The translations under genes were made by a program, and so were the position numbers. Positions 1-4,348 of a DNA stretch of 5,185 nucleotides are shown piece by piece (the first letter of the stretch is position 1; every line of letters starts with the position of its first letter). Source of the DNA: Bacillota bacterium (GTDB taxonomy: Bacteria; Bacillota; Bacilli; Bacillales; Cytobacillaceae); NCBI GenBank assembly GCA_023387295.1, contig JAEWIG010000201.1, forward strand, positions 1 to 5,185. The letters are read 5' to 3'. A model generated the notes under the pieces. The model had not been told where the DNA came from and did not search any database. It was given only the letters and a program-made list of their open reading frames with translations.

Positions 1-1
1 G

Positions 2-190
2 TACAAAGTAATGGGCATGTTAACAGGATCAAGCATTAATGTAGAAAACTTAGTTATAGGCATTGACAGTAATAAAGTAGTGCCTTATACAGCAGGGATT
101 AGAAATAATAAAACAGGTGAACAGATTGCATTCGATACTTCTGAATGGTCAGAAAATCTAAATACGTTCAATATCGATATGACAAGTTAA
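2..190 (+). CDS. 3' end of an unrecognised protein gene (partial, possibly broken)
   Basis: The gene starts before the window. Reading from base 2 gives 62 codons without a stop, beginning YKVMGMLTGSSINVENLVIG and ending FNIDMTS, then TAA at 188-190. The other plus frames close early. The residues alternate polar and hydrophobic, as in beta strands, with no cysteines and no membrane segment, so this could be the C-terminal part of a secreted or surface beta-rich domain; that is inference. I do not recognise the family. The same frame stays open after the TAA for 29 more codons, to a second TAA at 278-280, and that extension has the same beta-like character (it includes MYTLSLTYNVNGNLIQLAYM). 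The TAA at 188-190 may therefore be a nonsense mutation in a longer gene. No terminator hairpin is visible between here and the convergent adhP. Confidence 0.5.
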   Translation, partial: YKVMGMLTGSSINVENLVIGIDSNKVVPYTAGIRNNKTGEQIAFDTSEWSENLNTFNIDMTS

Positions 191-320
191 GACAAAGATA
201 TGTACACTTTATCTCTTACATATAACGTTAACGGAAATCTGATTCAATTAGCTTATATGATTAACAACATAGACAATTAAAGTTTTCGGTTTTAAGGCCA
301 TCGAAGCATCAAAAAACTAT

Positions 321-1337
321 TTACTTTGTAAAGTCAATAACCATACGTCCTGTAAATTTACCTCGGTCCATTTCTTCGAAAATTTCATTAATTTCTTCGA
401 TTTTACGTAACGCTACTTTCGGTACTACTTTACCTTCTGCAGCAAATTGAAATGCTTCTTGTAAGTCTTGACGTGTACCTACTAATGAACCTACTACTTG
501 GATACCGTCTAGTACTAAACGAGGAATATCTAAATCCATTTTATCTACAGGTAAACCAACCGCTACTACACGTGCACCCGCTTTTACAACATCGATTGCT
601 TGATTGAAAGGTGTTTTAGCGACAGCTGTAATAACTGTTGCATCTAAACCTTTACCATCAGTCAGTTCTTTCACTTTTGCAATTGGATCTTCATTCAAAG
701 AGTTTATCACAACGTCTGCACCTGATTCTTTAGCAAACGTTAGCATGTCATCATTAATATCAAAAGCAACTACCTTAGCACCAAATACATTTTTCGCGTA
801 TTGCACTGCTAAATTACCTAGGCCACCAACACCAAATATACCAATCCATTGGCCTGGACGAATATGTGATTCTTTAACAGCTTTGTAAGTTGTAACACCA
901 GCACAAGTCACAGAGGAAGCCGCTGCTGGATCTAAATTATCAGGGACCTTTACAGCATAATCAGCTGTTACGATCACTTGTTCAGCCATCGCACCATCTA
1001 CTGTGTACCCTGAATTTTTCACGTCACGGCATAGCGTTTCACGCCCTGTTGTACAATATTCACAGTGACCGCAGCTTTCAAACATCCAAGCGATTGATAC
1101 ACGGTCACCAACTTTTAGTGAAGTAACACCTTCAGCAACTTCGATAACTTTACCAATACCTTCGTGACCTAAAACGACCCCTGTTACATCACCGAAGTCT
1201 GCATTTTTTACGTGTAAATCTGTATGACAAACACCACAGAATTCTGTTTGCACTAATGCTTCACCATGTTTTAATGGTCGGAGTTGTTTCTCTTCTACAC
1301 TTACTTTTCTGTCTTTCGTTACGACTGCTGCTTTCAT
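321..1337 (-). CDS. adhP: Zinc-dependent alcohol dehydrogenase, AdhP type
   Basis: This cytoplasmic enzyme of the medium-chain dehydrogenase family reversibly oxidises primary alcohols such as ethanol or propanol to aldehydes using NAD. The 338-residue length is normal for the family. Visible landmarks are the GHE motif (G57-H58-E59) and the catalytic zinc ligands C37, H58 and C145. The structural zinc ligands are C89, C92, C95 and C103. The Rossmann glycine motif GVGGLG is at 169-174, and D193 is placed to bind the NAD ribose. The sequence matches remembered staphylococcal Adh and Geobacillus ADH-T over the whole length (for example CGVCHTDLHVKNADFGDVTG and VGSLVGTRQDLQEAF). The ATG at 1337-1335 is preceded by a strong GAGGAGG site at 1348-1354, about 10 nt away. 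The gene stands alone, convergent with the left-edge fragment and divergent from the small basic gene at 1639. No clear terminator was found downstream of its stop. The zinc ligands and nucleotide-binding motif are all intact, so it should be active. Confidence 0.96.
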   Translation of the reverse strand: MKAAVVTKDRKVSVEEKQLRPLKHGEALVQTEFCGVCHTDLHVKNADFGDVTGVVLGHEGIGKVIEVAEGVTSLKVGDRVSIAWMFESCGHCEYCTTGRETLCRDVKNSGYTVDGAMAEQVIVTADYAVKVPDNLDPAAASSVTCAGVTTYKAVKESHIRPGQWIGIFGVGGLGNLAVQYAKNVFGAKVVAFDINDDMLTFAKESGADVVINSLNEDPIAKVKELTDGKGLDATVITAVAKTPFNQAIDVVKAGARVVAVGLPVDKMDLDIPRLVLDGIQVVGSLVGTRQDLQEAFQFAAEGKVVPKVALRKIEEINEIFEEMDRGKFTGRMVIDFTK

Positions 1338-1416
1338 AATTAATATGCCTCCTCAAATCCAAGAAATTCATTTTAATTTACAAGCATTGATCCACTAGTT
1401 TGTGGAAACCATATTC

Positions 1417-1446
1417 ATATTATTTAATCATTTACACTGAATGCAA
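1417..1446 (-). promoter_or_regulatory. Probable adhP promoter
   Basis: On the minus strand TTGCAT (1446-1441) is followed, after an 18-bp spacer, by TAATAT (1422-1417), a fair match to a housekeeping sigma-A promoter. The implied transcript would start near 1410 and have a leader of about 70 nt. A short inverted repeat, TCCAC-6 nt-GTGGA (1391-1406), lies in the start of that leader. It does not match the Rex consensus (TTGTGA-TCACAA type), so I do not assign a regulator. In AT-rich DNA such promoter matches are common. Confidence 0.35.
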
Positions 1447-1553
1447 AAAAATTAATGTTTGATATTATATCGAATCGTATACAACAGTGAGTTGTTCATC
1501 GCCTCTATAATTTGATTCCTGGCTGATTGGTTAGCAATTATATTTTTGATTAG

Positions 1554-1587
1554 AAAAGTCTATTTGAAAGGATAGGCTTTTTCTTTT
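1554..1587 (+). terminator. Rho-independent terminator-like hairpin with no gene upstream
   Basis: AAAAGTCTAT (1554-1563) pairs with ATAGGCTTTT (1572-1581) over 10 bp with one G-U pair and an 8-nt loop. It is followed by T-rich CTTTTT. The T-run favours plus-strand termination. No plus-strand gene lies between adhP and this hairpin, so it may end a small RNA, attenuate a long leader of the 1639 gene, or be left over from a lost gene. It could also insulate adhP from transcription coming from the right, though the minus-strand T-run is weaker. Confidence 0.55.
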
Positions 1588-1601
1588 TAATGTGGAAGAT
1601 A

Positions 1602-1607
1602 TATAAT
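1602..1607 (+). promoter_or_regulatory. Probable -10 element of the small basic gene
   Basis: A perfect TATAAT lies 32 nt before the ATG at 1639, giving a short leader of about 25 nt. The -35 position (about 1579-1584, TTTTCT) is a poor match and overlaps the T-run of the upstream hairpin, so the promoter may be weak or need an activator. Confidence 0.4.
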
Positions 1608-1626
1608 ATATTTATAAAAAATTTTT

Positions 1627-1633
1627 GAGGTGA
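1627..1633 (+). promoter_or_regulatory. Ribosome binding site that fixes the start of the basic protein
   Basis: GAGGTGA pairs well with the 16S rRNA 3' end and sits 5 nt before ATG 1639. The GTG inside it (1630) would add three residues (MKK) but cannot serve both as ribosome binding site and as start. Confidence 0.75.
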
Positions 1634-1638
1634 AAAAA

Positions 1639-1845
1639 ATGGCTAAATCAAAAGCTAAGAAGTTCCGAGATAAAATTGAAAGAGAAGGAAAGAGAAATCC
1701 AGAATTAAGTAGAAGTAAATTTGCATTTGCTGACTTACGTTCAAGAAGAACCAAAAATAAAAAAGATATTGTATATCGTTGTAAACATAAGAACCAATCT
1801 CTAACTGACGTAAATAGAAGAGATGGTTCTTTTTCTTTTGCATAA
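1639..1845 (+). CDS. Small, strongly basic hypothetical protein (68 aa)
   Basis: The protein begins MAKSKAKKFRDKIEREGKRN and ends with RRDGSFSFA. About a third of its residues are Lys or Arg, grouped in KAKK, KRN, RSRRTKNKK and KHK clusters, so binding to nucleic acid is plausible, but that is inference. It has a single cysteine and no membrane segment or signal peptide. The start is ATG 1639, not the in-frame GTG at 1630, because that GTG is part of the Shine-Dalgarno sequence GAGGTGA (1627-1633), which lies 5 nt before the ATG. It resembles small Bacillaceae proteins of unknown function that share the MAKSKAKK opening and an FAFADLR-like centre (possibly B. subtilis YqkK-like, from memory and not certain). 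It is transcribed alone and has its own promoter. The regular composition, good ribosome binding site and intact frame support a real gene. Confidence 0.85.
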   Translation: MAKSKAKKFRDKIEREGKRNPELSRSKFAFADLRSRRTKNKKDIVYRCKHKNQSLTDVNRRDGSFSFA

Positions 1846-1848
1846 AAC

Positions 1849-1901
1849 CACCTGCTTTTTAAATTAATCATCAAATTTGCTACAGGTATAGGTGTTTTTT
1901 T
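1849..1901 (+). terminator. Possible terminator after the small basic gene
   Basis: A run of seven T (1895-1901) follows GGTG. The upstream CACC (1849-1852) can pair with that GGTG, or ACCTG (1850-1854) with CAGGT (1883-1887). An inner AAATT/AATTT pair (1861-1865 with 1874-1878) shortens the loop. The stem is imperfect and the loop long, so this is a tentative call based mainly on position, right after the stop, and the T-run. Confidence 0.3.
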
Positions 1902-1968
1902 GAAGTAGGCACTTTTATGTCATCCGTCAGGTATTGAATTTACTAATGATTCAAATCCACCTTTTCAA

Positions 1969-1997
1969 ATAACAATAACTTTCTAAATACATATAAA
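1969..1997 (+). promoter_or_regulatory. Possible promoter of the five-cysteine protein gene
   Basis: ATAACA (1969-1974, four of six bases of the -35 consensus) and TATAAA (1992-1997) are separated by 17 bp. The predicted transcript has a leader of about 80 nt before ATG 2084. The match is reasonable but the surroundings are AT-rich. Confidence 0.35.
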
Positions 1998-2083
1998 ATG
2001 AAAATAGTGTTATGTTGTTAGGGGGAACCTTAGCCAAATAAAATGAATAAGAAAGGTATAAGAGAACGAAAGGAGTATTCAAT

Positions 2084-2254
2084 ATGAAAAATTATCATTG
2101 TTGTGCAACTTGTATTAATTTTGAAATGAAACGTGAAGAAAATGGAATCGTTGCAAGATGTAAACGACTAGGTTTTGAAACCAAAACTAATTATGTTTTT
2201 AACTGTTGGACTCCCAAAGAGCATATTAAAAAATTAATGGAAAAACAAAATTAA
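2084..2254 (+). CDS. Small five-cysteine hypothetical protein (56 aa), possibly metal-binding
   Basis: The protein opens MKNYHCCATCINFEMKREEN and has cysteines at 6, 7, 10, 26 and 41. C7-x2-C10 plus C26 and C41 could form a zinc- or iron-binding knuckle; H5 is a further candidate ligand. The segment around C41 (FNCWTPKE) and the LGFET segment look conserved-protein-like. I recall similar short CC-x2-C proteins in Bacillus genomes, all without a known function. A near-perfect AAAGGAG (2069-2075) lies 8 nt before the ATG. There is no signal peptide, so it is probably cytoplasmic. The gene stands alone on the plus strand. A hairpin GTCTAA-11 nt-TTAGAC (2262-2267/2279-2284) follows the stop but lacks a T-run. 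The frame continues open past its TAA into the degenerate segment described next. The strong ribosome binding site and the cysteine pattern make this a real gene in my judgement. Confidence 0.85.
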   Translation: MKNYHCCATCINFEMKREENGIVARCKRLGFETKTNYVFNCWTPKEHIKKLMEKQN

Positions 2255-2564
2255 TCCAAAAGTCTAATTAAATATAAGTTAGACAACGAAAAGAATAAGT
2301 GGGAAAAGGTAGAAAAAGAAAATGCAGAAGGAAGTCAAATTATCCACCCGTTAGAAAGACTGAATGACCCATCTGCAGTAAATACAATGAATTTTCACTT
2401 AAAGAATAAATTCTAATTTTAGAAGGCTGTTTTCGTAAAGTTTGTTGCTTTAAAGTCAAGATGTTAATGAATATGCTATCACTCTCAACCGAGATGGTTT
2501 TAATAGGGAAAGATGATTTAAGAACGAAACCTTTATGATGGATAATCGTATAAATATTTATTAA
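2255..2564 (+). pseudogene. Degenerate coding remnant (unrecognised)
   Basis: This stretch between two real genes holds protein-like translation broken by stops. From 2255 to 2413 one frame is open for 53 codons (includes EKVEKENAEGSQIIHPLERL and then NDPSAVNTMNFHLKNK) and ends at TAA 2414. It has no ATG, GTG or TTG start with a ribosome binding site. After TAA and TAG the same frame reads KAVFVKFVALKS (2423-2458). A +1 shift then gives QDVNEYAITLNRDGFNRER (2457-2513), a TGA, and FKNETFMMDNRINIY to TAA 2562. Such serial fragments in one direction suggest a gene worn down by nonsense mutations and at least one frameshift. Chance open frames remain possible, and I cannot name the parent family. 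The opposite-strand open frame of 80 codons here looks like a shadow. Confidence 0.35.
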
Positions 2565-2582
2565 AGGAGATGTGATTACCAA

Positions 2583-3023
2583 GTGATTTTCCGTTCAAAG
2601 GTAGATAGTTTTTTTGTTGCAATTATTTTTATAATAATGTTATTAATAGGTGTAGCAACAATGCTCCCCCTATTCATTGATAAGAATGTAGAGTTGATTG
2701 ATGTAATCGTCATGTCTGGTTTATTTATTGTTTCAGAAGGTGTCATAGTGTGGTCATCCTTTTCCATCAAGTACGTTTTTTATGAGGATTTTCTATTAGT
2801 GAAGGGAGGACCCTTTCGTAGTAAAATTCCATACCAAACTATAACTATGGTTTCTCAAACGAATGATATTTTTACTGGTTATAGAATCTTATCATCCAAA
2901 CAAGGACTTGAATTATTTAACCAGTCAACACTCCTCGGAAGTATAAAGATTTCACCAAAGAATAAGACAGCGTTTATCACCGAGTTAAAAAAACGATGCT
3001 CGAATGTACAAATACAGGAATAA
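2583..3023 (+). CDS. Membrane protein with bacterial PH-like domain (bPH_4 / YyaB-SunI type)
   Basis: The 146-residue protein has two predicted membrane helices, about 10-32 (FFVAIIFIIMLLIGVATMLP) and 41-60. A cytoplasmic-type domain of about 80 residues follows (64-142). That domain carries the landmarks of the bPH_4 (formerly DUF1200) family: a YxxxED-xLLVKGGPF segment at 67-78, IPYQTI at 82-87, and ISPKNKTAFITELKKR near the end (123 onward). The family includes B. subtilis YyaB and the sublancin immunity protein SunI, which are membrane-anchored PH folds. Function here is unknown; an immunity or envelope-stress role would be speculation. The start is GTG 2583 with AAAGGAG at 2563-2569. The 13-nt gap is longer than ideal, but the ATG at 2570 and the GTG at 2572 lead into immediate or near stops. 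It is a single gene closed by the strong terminator at 3055. Confidence 0.85.
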   Translation: MIFRSKVDSFFVAIIFIIMLLIGVATMLPLFIDKNVELIDVIVMSGLFIVSEGVIVWSSFSIKYVFYEDFLLVKGGPFRSKIPYQTITMVSQTNDIFTGYRILSSKQGLELFNQSTLLGSIKISPKNKTAFITELKKRCSNVQIQE

Positions 3024-3054
3024 ACTTCACTAATAACCGTTAAACGTTAAATTT

Positions 3055-3082
3055 AAAATGACCCGAACAAGGGTCATTTTTT
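3055..3082 (+). terminator. Rho-independent terminator of the PH-domain gene, likely bidirectional
   Basis: AAAATGACCC (3055-3064), a 6-nt loop (GAACAA) and GGGTCATTTT (3071-3080) form a perfect 10-bp stem followed by more T. The A-run on the 5' side gives a T-run on the minus strand too, so it can also stop leftward transcription. The degenerate minus-strand frame ending at 3081 abuts it directly. Confidence 0.92.
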
Positions 3083-3206
3083 ATGCACTTCTAAGCATAT
3101 CAACTGTTGCATAATAAATAATAGAAAGTTGCTTATTAACAACGGTTGTCGTAATATCCATCTTTTCATCAAGCTTACGAATTATGTTTTAACTAAAGAT
3201 TTCCAT
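3081..3206 (-). pseudogene. Possible minus-strand gene remnant with internal stop
   Basis: From ATG 3206 the minus strand reads MEIFS, then TAA (3191-3189), then 35 more in-frame codons that look like protein (NIIRKLDEKMDITTTVVNKQ and then LSIIYYATVDMLRSA), ending at TAA 3083-3081. A weak GAAGG lies about 12 nt before the ATG. The end coincides with the bidirectional terminator at 3055-3082, as expected for a gene that once ended there. An internal ATG at 3161 would give a 26-residue peptide but lacks a good ribosome binding site. I do not recognise the sequence; a chance open frame is possible. Confidence 0.3.
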
Positions 3207-3231
3207 ATTTACACACAACCTTCAAAGACTT

Positions 3232-3240
3232 TGATATAAT
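3232..3240 (+). promoter_or_regulatory. Extended -10 promoter of the lipoprotein gene
   Basis: TGATATAAT combines the extended -10 motif TGN with a perfect TATAAT (3235-3240). No good -35 lies at 17 bp (CACACA), but extended -10 promoters often do without one. The predicted start near 3247 gives a leader of about 45 nt before TTG 3293. This also shows that the upstream in-frame TTG at 3254 would sit almost at the transcript 5' end, without room for a ribosome binding site. Confidence 0.55.
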
Positions 3241-3278
3241 TCGATGTGAATATTTGGAATATAGAACTGCGTTGAACT

Positions 3279-3285
3279 GGAGGAG
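3279..3285 (+). promoter_or_regulatory. Ribosome binding site that fixes a TTG start
   Basis: GGAGGAG lies 7 nt before the in-frame TTG at 3293, an ideal spacing. It selects this start over the in-frame TTG at 3254, which would put 13 polar residues in front of the signal peptide. Confidence 0.8.
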
Positions 3286-3292
3286 TATTGAC

Positions 3293-3931
3293 TTGAATAG
3301 AGGATTGATTTTTGGAAGTCTATTTATAGTTGGAAGCATATTGACTGGATGTGGAACAGCAGAAGAACGTTCAAATACTGCAGAAAAACTGTCTATTTCT
3401 AAAGTTGAATATATGGATGAAATTGAGAATGTTGAAGAGACTCAAAAGGTACTTTCTCCGATGAAAGAACTAGAAAGAGAAAATGAGAGGATCCAAAGAG
3501 AAACAGAAGAAAGAAATGCTGCTATGGTTGTAGTACAAGGTTATGGTCAGGAAGTTTATAGAATGGAAGATTACTGGCTTAGAATACCAGAATACAAAGA
3601 TGTAAAAGTATTTACAAAACTAATGCCTGAGTATTGGGAAGAACAAAAGAAAATTGAAGTGGTTGAAGGGTACGAAAGACGTAACGAGCTAAGTTATGCA
3701 GCAAAAGCTATCTTAACGTATATAAATTGGTTTAAAGATGAAAACGAAATTGAAGAATTAGGTTTAACTGAAGTTTTTGACGAATGGCAGCGATCAGCTT
3801 ATGAAATAGTCAAAACTAATCCTTTTGAATCTGAATGGTATGAGCAATTTGATAGGTTGGTAGTAGAATTTGAAGAGGCAATGTATATAGCTGTCGAGGC
3901 TATCAATAATCTTGAAGAAGAAGGTAAATAA
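3293..3931 (+). CDS. Predicted lipoprotein of unknown function (212 aa)
   Basis: Read from TTG 3293, the protein starts MNRGLIFGSLFIVGSILTGC. R3 is followed by a hydrophobic stretch (5-17) and the lipobox LTGC, with lipidated Cys20, so it should be anchored on the outer face of the membrane after cleavage by Lsp. Starting at TTG 3254 instead would give 225 residues with 13 extra polar ones, which fits a signal peptide poorly. The mature protein is highly acidic. Residues about 40-78 are rich in Glu, Arg and Lys (KELERENERIQRETEERN), suggesting a coiled coil. The rest is predicted helical, with a Trp/Tyr-rich middle (MEDYWLRIPEYKDVKVF) and a helical end with LEEEGK. I recognise no enzyme motif or named family. 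It has its own extended -10 promoter, and no neighbour suggests a partner. TTG may keep expression low. Confidence 0.85.
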   Translation: MNRGLIFGSLFIVGSILTGCGTAEERSNTAEKLSISKVEYMDEIENVEETQKVLSPMKELERENERIQRETEERNAAMVVVQGYGQEVYRMEDYWLRIPEYKDVKVFTKLMPEYWEEQKKIEVVEGYERRNELSYAAKAILTYINWFKDENEIEELGLTEVFDEWQRSAYEIVKTNPFESEWYEQFDRLVVEFEEAMYIAVEAINNLEEEGK

Positions 3932-4348
3932 AAAAATATATTTAAAAACTAATAGGTTCCGTTGATGGGGAGAAAACATAAAATAATAATCCTATTACCT
4001 TAGTGTTGCGTATAAATAATTCATTTTAACATAATCATTGGAACAGTAACCTCTACAACTTTAATGTATTCGTTCTTTCGAATGTACTTTCATAATTAAA
4101 AATAAAAATTAAAGAATCCCCTCCAGCTCCTGCAGCGAGGGGATTTTGTTTGGAATGATTGGATTTTTAGGGACCAAAATAGGAGTGGGTTTAAAGTTTA
4201 CCCTTTAGGGGATCGCTAACATTCAGCGAAAAACACACCTTAACTCAATTCATAGGAGTACATTTTTTGTTGAAGTCTAATCATTATTGAATCATTAATC
4301 ATATGTTTTATGGACAAGTCTAATTGAAAAAGGAAAGGGGAGAAATGA
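3932..4348. other. 417-bp stretch without a convincing gene
   Basis: It contains one strong hairpin terminator (4115-4150), a TAATAGG/CCTATTA inverted repeat (3950-3956/3991-3997), a short TCGCT-7 nt-AGCGA hairpin (4213-4229) and two copies of AAGTCTAAT (4273-4281 and 4316-4324). On the minus strand 4021-4093 a short protein-like frame (YIRKNEYIKVVEVTVPMIML) follows a single frame change after ATG 4093; this may be a remnant but is too short to call. The last 12 bases before 4349 hold the ribosome binding site of the next gene. No sigma-A promoter stands out for that gene. Confidence 0.6.
4115..4150 (+). terminator. Rho-independent terminator, 180 bp past the lipoprotein gene
   Basis: AATCCCCTC (4115-4123) pairs perfectly with GAGGGGATT (4137-4145). 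Inside the loop GCT (4126-4128) can pair with AGC (4134-4136). TTTTGTTT follows. The nearest upstream plus-strand gene ends at 3931, so the transcript of the lipoprotein gene would carry a 3' tail of about 180 nt, or an unrecognised small RNA ends here. The minus strand has a weaker T-run (CTTTAATTTTT) and might also terminate. Confidence 0.85.

Larger units (their letters stand above)
1338..1638. other. Divergent intergenic region between adhP and the small basic gene
   Basis: About 300 bp. Its left part holds the adhP ribosome binding site and promoter (minus strand). Its right part holds a plus-strand terminator-like hairpin (1554-1587) and the probable promoter of the 1639 gene. Between about 1450 and 1553 I see no convincing gene. 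A minus-strand open stretch ends at 1452, but it has no properly spaced ribosome binding site. Confidence 0.6.

Noticed and set aside
604..888. 94-codon open frame on the plus strand
   Set aside because: It lies wholly inside adhP on the opposite strand, with no ribosome binding site; it is a shadow of adhP codon use.
1452..1553. Minus-strand stretch reading IIANQSARNQIIEAMNNSLL and ending at 1452, with ATG 1499 giving a 15-residue peptide upstream of adhP
   Set aside because: The GAGG before ATG 1499 is only 2 nt away, too close to work, and no other start is supported. A leader peptide is possible but not shown.
1587..1874. Minus-strand open frames of 95 and 62 codons
   Set aside because: They cover the antisense of the small basic gene. 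Their Phe/Leu/Tyr-rich translation is the complement of Lys/Arg/Glu codons, and neither has a convincing ribosome binding site.
2252..2254. Idea that TAA is read as an amino acid in this genome, because three frames continue past TAA
   Set aside because: All well-supported genes with a visible stop in this window (adhP, 1845, 3023, 3931, 4831) end properly with TAA. Gene decay explains the continued frames more simply.
2340..2582. 80-codon minus-strand open frame
   Set aside because: It has no recognisable motif, and its translation looks random. The plus-strand remnant explains the region better.
2576..2770. 64-codon minus-strand open frame
   Set aside because: It is antisense to the PH-domain gene, with no independent support.
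3254..3292. Upstream TTG start for the lipoprotein gene
   Set aside because: It has no ribosome binding site, lies close to the predicted transcription start, and would place 13 polar residues before the signal peptide.
3794..3979. 61-codon minus-strand open frame
   Set aside because: It is antisense to the end of the lipoprotein gene; Phe/Ile-rich shadow of Glu/Lys codons.
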